Part shown: positions 43,160 to 51,808 of the stretch, in pieces | How positions within the stretch are numbered: the stretch's first letter is position 1 | Layout: each line of letters starts with the position of its first letter | Assembly: GCA_964561925.1 (NCBI GenBank) | Contig: CAZLRW010000006.1 | Coordinates: 1 to 64,000 of the forward strand | From: SZUA-430 sp964561925 | GTDB lineage: Bacteria > Pseudomonadota > Alphaproteobacteria > Micropepsales > Micropepsaceae | Length of the DNA: 64,000 nt | Direction: 5' to 3' | Translations under genes and position numbers: made by a program | Notes under the pieces: model-generated | Databases searched by the model: none | Told to the model about the DNA's origin: nothing | The model's input: only the letters and a program-made list of their open reading frames with translations

Positions 43160-44120
43160 CCCCCAACTCATCGGCACCAGCGGCGATTCCCTGCGCGAAG
43201 CGTTCGGCAAGGCGCTCAGCGCCTGCGCCGACGCACATCCGAACGTCGTCGTGCTCGACGCTGACATCGCCGGCGGCACCGGCGTGCATCATTTCCGCAA
43301 AAGCCATCCCGACCGCTTCTTCCAATTCGGCATCGCCGAACAGAACATGATGGCGGCCGCGGGCGGCATGGCCGCGACGGGTCTCATTCCGGTCGTCACC
43401 ACGTTCGCCGTCTTCTGTCTGCGCGCGATCGAACAGGCGCGCCTCTCGATCGCCTACGCCAAGCGCAACGTGAAGATCGTGGCGAGCCACCCCGGCCTCG
43501 ACGTCGGCCCCGACGGCGGCTCGGCCCAAGCGCTCGAAGACCTCGCGGCGTTCCGCGCCATCCCCGGCATGACCGTGATCTCGCCCGCCGACGCGGAAGA
43601 AATGGCGCAAGCGACGCGCGCGATCCTGGAATACGACGGCCCGGTCTACATGCGCACCGGCCGCAGCCCCGCACCGCGCCTGTTCGGCAACGACCACCGC
43701 TTCGAAATCGGCAAAGGCCAAGTGCTGCGCGACGGCAAGGACGTCACGATCGTCGCCTGCGGCGTCGAAGTTGCCCGTGCGCTTGACGCCACCGCGCTCC
43801 TTGAGAAGGACGGCATCGCAGCCCGCGTCGTCAACATGCCGACAATCAAGCCGATCGACGCGAACCTTCTGGCCGAGGCCGCGCGCGACACCGGCTGCAT
43901 CGTCACCGCCGAAGACCACAACGTCTTGGGCGGCCTCGGCGGCGCGGTCGCGGAAGCCGTCGCCCAAACCCATCCCTGCCCGATCGAATTCGTCGCCGTT
44001 CGCGACACATTCGGCCAATCCGGCGAACCGCAAGAGCTCGCCGAGCACTACCGCCTCACCGCCCCCCACATCGCTGAAGCCGCCCGCCGCGCCATCGCGC
44101 GGAAGCAGGCACGCTCATGA
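43152..44120 (+). CDS. Transketolase, C-terminal subunit
   Basis: 322 aa, the pyrimidine-binding and C-terminal half. Seen: FFQFGIAEQNMMAAAGGMAATGL, with the conserved glutamate for ThDP activation, SHPGLDVGPDGGSAQALEDLAAFRA, and the C-terminal IVTAEDHNVLGGLGGAVAE. Begins 8 bp inside the N-subunit gene and overlaps the next SDR gene by 4 bp (ATGA). Confidence 0.9.
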   Translation: MASPQLIGTSGDSLREAFGKALSACADAHPNVVVLDADIAGGTGVHHFRKSHPDRFFQFGIAEQNMMAAAGGMAATGLIPVVTTFAVFCLRAIEQARLSIAYAKRNVKIVASHPGLDVGPDGGSAQALEDLAAFRAIPGMTVISPADAEEMAQATRAILEYDGPVYMRTGRSPAPRLFGNDHRFEIGKGQVLRDGKDVTIVACGVEVARALDATALLEKDGIAARVVNMPTIKPIDANLLAEAARDTGCIVTAEDHNVLGGLGGAVAEAVAQTHPCPIEFVAVRDTFGQSGEPQELAEHYRLTAPHIAEAARRAIARKQARS

Positions 44121-44857
44121 CCGTACTCGAGGGAAAGATCGCCTTCGTCACCGGCGGCAGCCGCGGCATCGGCAAGGCGATCGTGCGCGCGTTGTGCGAA
44201 GCCGGTGCGAAGGTCGCGTTCACGTATCAATCCAAACACGATGAAGCACTCGCGCTGCAGCGCGAACTCGACAACCGCGCGCTTGCCTTTCAGATGGAGG
44301 TGACCGACCGCGCCGCCGTCGTCCGCACGATGCAGACCGTGGCCGACAAGCTCGGCCCGTTCTCGATCCTCGTCAACAATGCGGGCATCAACAAGCCGAC
44401 CGACTTCGATCAAGTGACAGACGCCGATTGGGACAACATCCTCGCTGTCAATCTCAAAGGCCCGTTCATCTGCTCGCAAGCAGCACTCGAGCACATGAAG
44501 CGCGCGGGCGGCGGCTCGATCATCCACATCGGCTCCGTCAGCGGCCAATACGGCGGCCCGCGCACGGCGCACTACGCAGCCTCGAAGGCGGGTCTGATCT
44601 CGCTCTCTCAAGTGATCGCCCGCTTCGGCGCGAAGTGGAACATCCGCTCGAACGTCGTCGCGGCAGGCCTCATCCAATCCGAAATGGCGGCAAGCGGCAT
44701 GGCCGCACCCGCAGTCGCGAAAGCGGCCGAGAGCATCGTGCTCGGCCGCCTCGGCACGCCGGCGGAAGTCGCCGACGCCGTCGTCTTCCTGGCCGGCGAC
44801 GCCTCGCGCTACGTCACCGCGCAGACGCTGAACGTCAACGGCGGGCTCTATTTCTGA
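44117..44857 (+). CDS. SDR family oxidoreductase (FabG-like)
   Basis: 246 aa classical short-chain dehydrogenase. The cofactor motif VTGGSRGIGKAIVRAL is at about 10-25, NNAG at LVNNAGINKP, and catalytic S...YxxxK in HIGSVSGQYGGPRTAHYAASKAGL. It resembles 3-oxoacyl-ACP reductase, but in glycan clusters such enzymes often act on keto-sugars. Stop and next start share bases (TGATG). Confidence 0.88.
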   Translation: MTVLEGKIAFVTGGSRGIGKAIVRALCEAGAKVAFTYQSKHDEALALQRELDNRALAFQMEVTDRAAVVRTMQTVADKLGPFSILVNNAGINKPTDFDQVTDADWDNILAVNLKGPFICSQAALEHMKRAGGGSIIHIGSVSGQYGGPRTAHYAASKAGLISLSQVIARFGAKWNIRSNVVAAGLIQSEMAASGMAAPAVAKAAESIVLGRLGTPAEVADAVVFLAGDASRYVTAQTLNVNGGLYF

Positions 44858-46080
44858 TGACCAAGACGCTGCTCATCGTGTCCGGCGGCGTCCAGGCGAC
44901 GCACGGCATCAAGCGCGCGAAGGAGCTGGGCTTCCACGTCGTCGTCAGCGACAAGAACCAGAACGCGCCCGGTTTTGCGATCGCCGACGATCATTTCATC
45001 GCCTCGACCTACGACGTCGCCGAAACGGTCGCCGCCGCCGAGCGCTATCACGCGACCGTGCGCAAGCTCGACGGCGTGATCACGATCGGCTGTGACGTAC
45101 CGCTGACGGTGGCCAGCGTCGCCCATCGCCTGAACCTCCCCGGCATCCCGCTCGAAGCGGCCGAACTCGCGCAAGACAAGCTCGCGATGAAGCGACGCTT
45201 CGCCGAAAGCGGCGTGCCCGTCCCCTGGTTCTCCGCCCTGCCCGACGCCGAAGCGCTCGCACGTGCAGTGAAGCAGCGCGGCCACGATCTCGTCGTAAAG
45301 CCGGTCGACAGCCGCGGCAGCCGCGGCGTCCAGCGCCTAAACCCCGGCATGGACCTCACGGCCGTGTGGCAGACTGCCGCCGCCCAATCGCCGACCCGCC
45401 GCGTGATGGTCGAAGCGTTCCTGCCGGGTCCGCAAATCTCGACGGAATCGATCCTGATCGAAGGCGAAGGCTTCACCCCCGGCTTCTCCGACCGCAACTA
45501 CGAATACCTGGAGCGCTACGCGCCCTACTTCATCGAAAACGGCGGCGACTTGCCGAGCCATCTCGACGAACGCACGCAAGAGGCCGTAAAGCGCACTGCC
45601 GAAGCCGCCGGCCGCGCGCTCGGCATCACGACCGGCAACATCAAAGGCGATCTCGTCGTCGTCGACGGCAAGCCCTACGTCATCGAACTCGCCGCCCGCG
45701 CCTCGGGCGGATATTTCTGCACGCGGGAGATTCCGCTGAACACCGGCGTCGACTTCATCGGCGCGATCGTCAAGCTCGCGCTCGGGGAACGCGTCACCGC
45801 CGACGAACTCACGCCCAAGCGCCTGACCCCGATCGTTCAGCGCTACGCCTTCCCGGCACCCGGCCGCGTCACCGGCATCAAAGGCCTCGACGATGCGCGC
45901 CGCATTCCCGGCATCGAAGAGGTCGTCGTGACCGTCGCCCCCGGCGATGCGATCCCGCCGCCCACGCACTCCGGCTGCACCGCCGCAATGGTGCTCGCGA
46001 CCGGCAAGACGGTCGCCGCAGCCCGCTCCAGCGCCGCCGCCGCGCTCGAAGCGCTCCGCATCGAAACCGTCCCGGCATGA
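44857..46080 (+). CDS. ATP-grasp family ligase
   Basis: 407 aa. N-terminal pre-ATP-grasp domain (LLIVSGGVQATHGIKRAKELGFHVVVSD), then the ATP-grasp core with DLVVKPVDSRGSRGVQRL (nucleotide-binding loop), VMVEAFLPGPQISTESI and the metal/ATP-binding YVIELAARASGGYF. Such enzymes join a carboxylate to an amine, thiol or phosphate through an acyl-phosphate; the substrate is unknown. ATG overlaps the SDR stop; its stop overlaps the following ATG. Confidence 0.87.
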   Translation: MTKTLLIVSGGVQATHGIKRAKELGFHVVVSDKNQNAPGFAIADDHFIASTYDVAETVAAAERYHATVRKLDGVITIGCDVPLTVASVAHRLNLPGIPLEAAELAQDKLAMKRRFAESGVPVPWFSALPDAEALARAVKQRGHDLVVKPVDSRGSRGVQRLNPGMDLTAVWQTAAAQSPTRRVMVEAFLPGPQISTESILIEGEGFTPGFSDRNYEYLERYAPYFIENGGDLPSHLDERTQEAVKRTAEAAGRALGITTGNIKGDLVVVDGKPYVIELAARASGGYFCTREIPLNTGVDFIGAIVKLALGERVTADELTPKRLTPIVQRYAFPAPGRVTGIKGLDDARRIPGIEEVVVTVAPGDAIPPPTHSGCTAAMVLATGKTVAAARSSAAAALEALRIETVPA

Positions 46081-48014
46081 AGCTCAACGTCTTCGCGCTG
46101 TTCCACCTGAACCTCGCGTTCTCCTCCATCGAGGAAGAACAGCGCGGCGACGTGATCGCGCGCTGCTACTGGCCGCTGCTGCGCCTGCCCGGCGCGATCA
46201 AGGCCCCGATCGCGATCGAGGCGACCGGCTACACGCTGGAATCGATCGCCGCGATCGACCCCGCCTGGATCGTCGAACTCCGCCGCCAGATCGGCGAAGG
46301 CGCGATCGAGTTCGTGGGCTCGGGCTACGCCCAAATCATCGGCCCGCTCGTCCCCGCGCGCGTCAACGAAGCGAACCTGGGGCTCGGCCATGCAACATAC
46401 GAACGTCTGCTCGGCCTCAAGCCCACGCTCGCGCTCGTCAACGAACAGGCCTACGCGTCCGGCCTCGTGCCGCTCTACCGCGCGGCCGGTTATCGCGCGA
46501 TCCTGATGGATTGGGACAACGTCGCCGCCCACCACCCCGAATGGCCCGGCGAACTGAAATACCATCCTCAGCGCGCGAAGGGCGCCGACGGCTCGGACAT
46601 CGCGCTGCTCTGGACCCACACGATGGCGTTCCAGAAGTTGCAGCGCCTCGCCCACGGCGACATCGAACAGCGCGATTATCTAAGTTTCGTCGAGGCCCAG
46701 CGCAGCCGCGAGCCGCGCCTGCTGCCGCTCTACAGCAACGACGCGGAAATCTTCGACTTCCGCCCCAAACGTCTTGCCACGGAAGAAGCGCTGAACCACG
46801 GCGAATGGCAAATCATCGCCGACGCCTGGGCCCGCCTCGCCGCTTCGGCCCGCACGCAGTTCCTCAGACCGTCGGACGCGCTTGCTCTCACAGACAACGC
46901 CGCCGCGAACCAACTGCTCGACCTCCAGACAGCCGCCTACCCTGTCCCCGTCAAGAAGCAGAAGAAGTACAACATCACACGCTGGGCGGTCTCAGGCCGC
47001 GACGACGTCGCGATCAACGCGAGCTGCCAGCGCATCTACGAAGGCCTCCTCGCCCGCAACGTAAGCGATCCCGCCGCCTGGCGCGAACTCTGTTATCTTT
47101 GGTCGAGCGACTTCCGCACCCACATCACGGACGCCCGCTGGCAGCGCTTCCGCGCGCGTCTCGCCGCCGCCGAACACGCGCTCGCCCGGCCCGCGCCCGC
47201 GCTCCCCGTTCCGTCGCAAGCGCCCGCCGCAAAGCTCGAACACAAATGGATCGAGATCGAAACGCCGGCGCTCTCGGCGGTGCTGAACCGCCGACGCGGC
47301 CTTGCGATCCAGGAGATCCGCGCGCGCGACGACAACCGCCCGCCGATGCTGGTCTCGCTGCTGCACGGCCATTTCGACGTCATCGACCTGCAGGTCGATT
47401 GGTACACCGGCAACTGCGTCTTCGAAGCGCCCGGCGTGCCGAAGATCACCGACCTCGAATGGGTCACGCCAAGACTCTACGGCGACGAAGCGACCGGCGA
47501 CGCGATCGTCGAAACCGAGATCGAAACGCCCTTGGGCCCCATCTTCAAACGCATGCGATTCGCAGCCGCCGCGCCGCGCGTCGAGTTCGACCTCGTCTTC
47601 GCCTGGCGCGAATGGGGCCGCGGCTCGCTCCGCCTCGGCCATTTCCTGTTGAACCCGCAGGCCTTCGACCACGGCCGCCTCGCATACGCAACGCACAACG
47701 GCGGCAAGCGGCTCGAACATCTGCCGATGACGGCGAACTTCGACCACGGCAAGCCGATCTCGTTCCTCGTCTCCGCCTCGACCGGTTTGGGGCTGACCGA
47801 AGGCACGATCGAGATCGGCGACGACGCGCGCGCCTTCCGCGTCGAGGTCGATCGCACCGTCGCCCCGCTGATCGGGTTAATGAACCATGAACGTCACGGG
47901 GACACCTTGTTCACGCGCTTGATGCTCTCGGCGCTCGAACTCGACGAAACCCGAAAGCCCGAGGCCGCAACAGTCCCGCGCCACTTCCGTTTCGCGCTGA
48001 ACCTCGCCGCCTAA
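46077..48014 (+). CDS. GH57-like alpha-amylase/mannosidase superfamily protein
   Basis: 645 aa with no signal peptide, so cytoplasmic. The N-terminal region (KLNVFALFHLNLAFSSIEEEQRGDVI, then WIVELRRQIGEGAIEFVGSGYAQI and LYRAAGYRAILMDWDN) resembles GH57/GH38-type seven-stranded barrels, and the C-terminal half is a beta-rich sheet domain, as in that superfamily. I see no unambiguous catalytic acid pair, so a glycosidase or a transferase is possible. Upstream ATP-grasp overlap (ATGA) ties it to the operon. Confidence 0.65.
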   Translation: MKLNVFALFHLNLAFSSIEEEQRGDVIARCYWPLLRLPGAIKAPIAIEATGYTLESIAAIDPAWIVELRRQIGEGAIEFVGSGYAQIIGPLVPARVNEANLGLGHATYERLLGLKPTLALVNEQAYASGLVPLYRAAGYRAILMDWDNVAAHHPEWPGELKYHPQRAKGADGSDIALLWTHTMAFQKLQRLAHGDIEQRDYLSFVEAQRSREPRLLPLYSNDAEIFDFRPKRLATEEALNHGEWQIIADAWARLAASARTQFLRPSDALALTDNAAANQLLDLQTAAYPVPVKKQKKYNITRWAVSGRDDVAINASCQRIYEGLLARNVSDPAAWRELCYLWSSDFRTHITDARWQRFRARLAAAEHALARPAPALPVPSQAPAAKLEHKWIEIETPALSAVLNRRRGLAIQEIRARDDNRPPMLVSLLHGHFDVIDLQVDWYTGNCVFEAPGVPKITDLEWVTPRLYGDEATGDAIVETEIETPLGPIFKRMRFAAAAPRVEFDLVFAWREWGRGSLRLGHFLLNPQAFDHGRLAYATHNGGKRLEHLPMTANFDHGKPISFLVSASTGLGLTEGTIEIGDDARAFRVEVDRTVAPLIGLMNHERHGDTLFTRLMLSALELDETRKPEAATVPRHFRFALNLAA

Positions 48015-48067
48015 CCCTTTGTTCAGCATACTGGGTAAGGATGCCATCCGGTAAATGGGATGGATCG

Positions 48068-49165
48068 ATGACGCCCGCACAGCTCGCCTACGCCTCCGAC
48101 GACGATGAAGCGCTGCCCGGCGCCTACGGCACGTTCCAGCAGCAACGCGACTTCCTCGCGCCCGCGATCGACCTCAACGATCGGACTGTGCTCGTCACGG
48201 GCGGCACGGGCTCGTTCGGCAAACAATTCGTCCGCCTCGTGATCGACCGCTACAAGCCGAAGAAACTCATCGTCTTCTCGCGCGACGAACTCAAGCAATA
48301 CGAGATGGCGCAGGCCTTCCCGCAGGACCGCTATCCGTTCATGCGCTATTTCATCGGCGACGTGCGTTCCGCCGACCGCCTGGAGATGGCGATGCGCGAC
48401 GTCGACTACGTGATTCATGCGGCCGCGCTGAAGCAGGTGCCGATCGCCGAGTACAATCCCTTCGAATGCATCGCGACGAACGTCATCGGCGCGGAAAATG
48501 TGGTCCAGGCCGCGATCCGCCGCGGCGTGAAGCGCGTGATCGCGCTTTCGACCGACAAGGCCGCGAACCCGGTCAACCTCTACGGCGCATCCAAGCTCGC
48601 CTCCGACAAGATCTTCGTCGCCGCCAACAATCTCGCCGGCGCCGACGGCTGCCGTTTCGCGGTCGTGCGCTACGGCAACGTGGTCGGCTCGCGCGGCTCG
48701 GTCATGCCGCTCTTCAAGAAGCTGATCGCCGAGAAGATCGACGCGCTCCCCATCACCGACGAACGCATGACGCGCTTTTGGATCACGCTGACGCAAGGCG
48801 TGAACATGGTGCTCTCCTCGATGTCGCTGATGCAGGGCGGCGAGATCTTCGTGCCGAAGATCCCGTCGATGAGCATGCCCGAACTGGCCCGCTCGATGGC
48901 CCCGCATCTGCCGTTGAAGCTGATCGGCATCCGTCCGGGCGAGAAGCTGCACGAGATCATGATCTCGGCCGACGACGCGCGCCAGACGCTCGAACTCGCC
49001 GATCGTTACGTGATCCTGCCAGCGTTCTTCGCCGTTCAGCGCGAGGACTACATCGCCCACGGCGCCAAGCCCGTGCGCGACGGCTTCGCCTACACCAGCG
49101 ACGCAAACCCCGAACGCCTCGACGCCCGCGCGTTGCAGACCATGCTCGCCGAGTCCTTCGCGTGA
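48068..49165 (+). CDS. pseB: UDP-GlcNAc 4,6-dehydratase (inverting), PseB/FlmA-like
   Basis: 365 aa. First step of pseudaminic acid synthesis: C4 oxidation, 4,6-dehydration and C5 inversion of UDP-GlcNAc. Seen: VLVTGGTGSFGKQF at 41-54, the active-site D163, K164 and Y172 within ALSTDKAANPVNLYGASK, and MTRFWITLTQGVNMVLSS. It carries about 33 extra N-terminal residues compared with usual PseB. Start ATG 48068; an in-frame ATG at 48041 is also present. Its TGA overlaps the GTG of pseC. Confidence 0.92.
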   Translation: MTPAQLAYASDDDEALPGAYGTFQQQRDFLAPAIDLNDRTVLVTGGTGSFGKQFVRLVIDRYKPKKLIVFSRDELKQYEMAQAFPQDRYPFMRYFIGDVRSADRLEMAMRDVDYVIHAAALKQVPIAEYNPFECIATNVIGAENVVQAAIRRGVKRVIALSTDKAANPVNLYGASKLASDKIFVAANNLAGADGCRFAVVRYGNVVGSRGSVMPLFKKLIAEKIDALPITDERMTRFWITLTQGVNMVLSSMSLMQGGEIFVPKIPSMSMPELARSMAPHLPLKLIGIRPGEKLHEIMISADDARQTLELADRYVILPAFFAVQREDYIAHGAKPVRDGFAYTSDANPERLDARALQTMLAESFA

Positions 49166-50340
49166 CGTTCCTGCCCTACGGCCGCCAGGTCATCGAAGAC
49201 GACGACATCGCGGCCGTCGTCGCGGCTTTGAAGAGCGACTACCTCACCACGGGCCCGCGCGTCGGCGAATTCGAAACGGCGTTGAAGCACGCGACCGGCG
49301 CCAAACATGCGATCGCCTGCACGAACGGCACCGCCGCGCTCCACCTCGCCGCCCGCGCGCTAAACCTCGGCCCCGGCACGACGACCATCGTCCCCGCCAT
49401 CACGTTCCTCGCGACCGCAAACGCCGTCCGCCTGAACGGGGGCGACGTCGTCTTCGCCGACGTCGATCCGGCAAGCGGCCTGATGCGCCCGCGCGACCTC
49501 GAGGCGGCGCTCGAACGCTGCGGCCACGCCGACGCCGTCATCAATGTTCACCTGGCCGGCCAATGCGGCGATCTCGCGGGTATCCACGCGGTCGCGCGCA
49601 GCAACGGCTTGCGCATCGTCGAGGACGCCTGCCATGCGATCGGCACGGAGCACCGCTACGGCCGCATCGGCGACAACCGTTTCTCGGACCTGACCTGCTT
49701 CTCGTTCCACCCGGTCAAGACGATCGCGATGGGCGAAGGCGGCGCGGTCACCGCGAACGACCCGGCGCTCGCCGACATCGTCGCCCGCGACCGCACGCAC
49801 GGCATGACGCGCGAACCGTCGGACTTCGTCGAGCGCGGCCAAGCCTTCGACGGCGCCGGCACCGCGAACCCCTGGTACTACGAAATGGAAGTGCCGGGTC
49901 TGAACTACCGCATCCCCGACGTGCTCTGTGCGCTTGGCACCAGCCAGCTCAAGAAACTCGACCGTTTCGCCGCCCGCCGCCGCGAACTCGTGACGCTCTA
50001 CGATCAGGAGCTCGCGAAACTCGGCCCCCTTGTCGCGAAGCTGAAGCGCACCGCCTGCACCCCCGCCTGGCATCTCTACATCGCGCTGATCGACTTCGAG
50101 GCGCTTGGTGTCGAACGCGCCGCCGTGATGCGCACTCTCGCCGCGAAAGGCATCGGCACCCAAGTCCACTACATCCCGCTCCACCGCCAGCCCTATTGGC
50201 GCGACATGGACCCGGACCTCGCCCTTCCCGGCGCCGACGAGTACTACCGCCGCACCCTGAGCCTCCCCCTCTTCCCGTCAATGACCGACGAAGACCCCGC
50301 ACGCGTCGTCCGCGCGCTGAAGGAAGCGCTCGGCGCGTAA
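49162..50340 (+). CDS. pseC: UDP-4-amino-4,6-dideoxy-GlcNAc-type aminotransferase, PseC/FlmB-like
   Basis: 392 aa PLP-dependent sugar aminotransferase of the DegT/DnrJ/EryC1 family, adding an amino group at C4 of the PseB product. PLP lysine K186 is in SFHPVKTIAMGEGG, with D155 in IVEDACHAIG. The C-terminal part ends VHYIPLHRQPYWRDM, as in PseC. The start is GTG 49162, overlapping the pseB stop. No acetyltransferase (PseH) gene follows in the window. Confidence 0.92.
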   Translation: MTFLPYGRQVIEDDDIAAVVAALKSDYLTTGPRVGEFETALKHATGAKHAIACTNGTAALHLAARALNLGPGTTTIVPAITFLATANAVRLNGGDVVFADVDPASGLMRPRDLEAALERCGHADAVINVHLAGQCGDLAGIHAVARSNGLRIVEDACHAIGTEHRYGRIGDNRFSDLTCFSFHPVKTIAMGEGGAVTANDPALADIVARDRTHGMTREPSDFVERGQAFDGAGTANPWYYEMEVPGLNYRIPDVLCALGTSQLKKLDRFAARRRELVTLYDQELAKLGPLVAKLKRTACTPAWHLYIALIDFEALGVERAAVMRTLAAKGIGTQVHYIPLHRQPYWRDMDPDLALPGADEYYRRTLSLPLFPSMTDEDPARVVRALKEALGA

Positions 50341-50354
50341 GCCGCACGCGGTCA

Positions 50355-50819
50355 TCAGTCGTCCGCGCCCCCGCGGTCGATCCAGGCGAGGATCGCCGAC
50401 GGCAGCGTCCACCCCACCAGGAACACGCCCCACAGCAGCGCGCTCACTTGCGCATAGCTGAACGAGGAGAGCCGGTTCAGATCGACGAGAAAGCTGAGCA
50501 CGACGAGGCTCAGGAACACCGCCGCGTTGAAGAGGACATAGGCAAGATAGTAGGCGCGCAGCCTGACCGCGATCTCGCGCTCGTCGAGCGCCTCGTCCGG
50601 CGCCTGCCCCCAGCGCCAGTGGCGCGACATGCGGCTGAGCGCCCACACGCCCGCCCACGCCGAGACACCCGCGATGACGGCTTGTATCGACGGCATCATT
50701 TGCATGTCGAACGCGCCGCTGCTCACCACAACCGCGATCGCCGCGTAGGCGCCGTACACCAGAACCACGAGCGCACGGCGCGACCCGCGGCCCATTTCTC
50801 TGTGCGCTGTGCTTGTCAT
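50355..50819 (-). CDS. Membrane protein, 154 aa, beside an XRE regulator
   Basis: Four predicted membrane segments (ALVVLVYGAYAAIAVVVSS, IQAVIAGVSAWAGVWAL, AYYLAYVLFNAAVFLSLVVLSFL, VSALLWGVFLVGWTLPSAI) with an acidic loop DEALDEREIAVRL between. I do not recognise the family. It follows a small XRE regulator on the same strand by 57 bp; small HTH plus four-helix membrane protein pairs are common in bacteria and may form a signalling pair. Confidence 0.75.
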   Translation of the reverse strand: MTSTAHREMGRGSRRALVVLVYGAYAAIAVVVSSGAFDMQMMPSIQAVIAGVSAWAGVWALSRMSRHWRWGQAPDEALDEREIAVRLRAYYLAYVLFNAAVFLSLVVLSFLVDLNRLSSFSYAQVSALLWGVFLVGWTLPSAILAWIDRGGADD

Positions 50820-50876
50820 GACCTAACCCATCCGCGAGCGGGTTGCCGGCGCGACACCACGCCTGGTGCAAGAACC

Positions 50877-51125
50877 TTATCCATTGATGCCTCCTTTGGC
50901 TTTGATGAGTTGGGTTGTCAGCGCTTCGAACGGCGTCAGTGAGAACACCATCTCGACCGGCAGTGCGAAGTAGGCGGCAATCTTGAGCGCAAGTTCGAGC
51001 GAAGGGCTGTAGTCGCCCCGTTCGATGTAGCCGATCGTCTGGAAGTTCACCCCGACCGCATCGGCCAGGTCCTTGCGCGAGACATTCCTCTCCGCCCGCA
51101 GCACGTTGAGACGATTGTGTATCAT
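50877..51125 (-). CDS. XRE/Cro-type helix-turn-helix regulator
   Basis: 82 aa, almost wholly the DNA-binding domain: LNVLRAERNVSRKDLADAVGVNFQTIGYIERGDYSPSLELALKIAAYFALPVEMVFSLTP, a complete Cro/CI-family HTH with the usual ending. It probably represses itself and the downstream membrane protein gene. No sensory domain is present. Confidence 0.9.
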   Translation of the reverse strand: MIHNRLNVLRAERNVSRKDLADAVGVNFQTIGYIERGDYSPSLELALKIAAYFALPVEMVFSLTPFEALTTQLIKAKGGING

Positions 51126-51328
51126 TCGTCGCCCGGTTAGAACCTATTGAGCAATGATATATACCTTATATACAACAAGATGAAGCTAAGTCAATACACG
51201 GGACGGCCGAACAACGACCGATTTTTTGGCGCCTTTCCGCCATCTCGCCGGAAGCTGCGATCCAGCCGTCGCAGGTTCGCGCCATCAGGCGACAAAGCAC
51301 CCGCGCAACCACGCCTCTTGCAGTTATG

Positions 51329-51338
51329 TTGATATCAA
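51329..51338. promoter_or_regulatory. Candidate MarR operator 1 (TTGATATCAA)
   Basis: A perfect 10-bp palindrome 15 bp before the MarR start codon. The same palindrome occurs at the start of the next gene (51822-51831). Placement overlapping the leader suggests an autoregulatory operator. Confidence 0.55.
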
Positions 51339-51352
51339 ACCATATTCCGCTG

Positions 51353-51778
51353 ATGCAAACCGCCACCGCTCAAGTCATCGGCGACACGTGCCTCTGCCTT
51401 CACGCGAAGCGCGCCGCGCGTCGCGTCGCAAGGCGCTTTGATGAGGCATTTGCCCCGCTCGACCTCACAAGCGGTCAGTTCACGCTCATGGTCATGCTTG
51501 CCGCACGGTCGAATTGGAACATGCAGGCACTTGCGGATGCGCTCGGTGTCGACCGCTCCTCCCTGACCGCAGCGCTCAAACCGCTCGAACGGCGCAGATT
51601 GGTCGCGACCGGCCACGATCCCAAAGACAAGCGCGTGCGCCAGCTGACCCTGAGCAGGGCCGGCCACGCCCTGCTCGACGAAGCGCGGCCGATCTGGCGG
51701 CGCGTTCAGACCGAGACCGAGACCATGTTGAAGAGCGGCGCCGACGCCGCGCGCGCACTGCTCAATCAACTCGCCTGA
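51353..51778 (+). CDS. MarR family transcriptional regulator
   Basis: 141 aa. A winged HTH is clear: LTSGQFTLMVMLAARSNWNMQALADALGVDRSSLTAALKPLERRRLVATGHDPKDKRVRQLTLSRAG. Start ATG 51353 chosen over 51326, because the first codons of the longer form translate the TTGATATCAA palindrome. It is followed by a membrane protein gene 30 bp downstream on the same strand, likely its target. Confidence 0.88.
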   Translation: MQTATAQVIGDTCLCLHAKRAARRVARRFDEAFAPLDLTSGQFTLMVMLAARSNWNMQALADALGVDRSSLTAALKPLERRRLVATGHDPKDKRVRQLTLSRAGHALLDEARPIWRRVQTETETMLKSGADAARALLNQLA

Positions 51779-51808
51779 ACGCCGTCATCCCAAGAAAGGT
51801 CCCACCTC

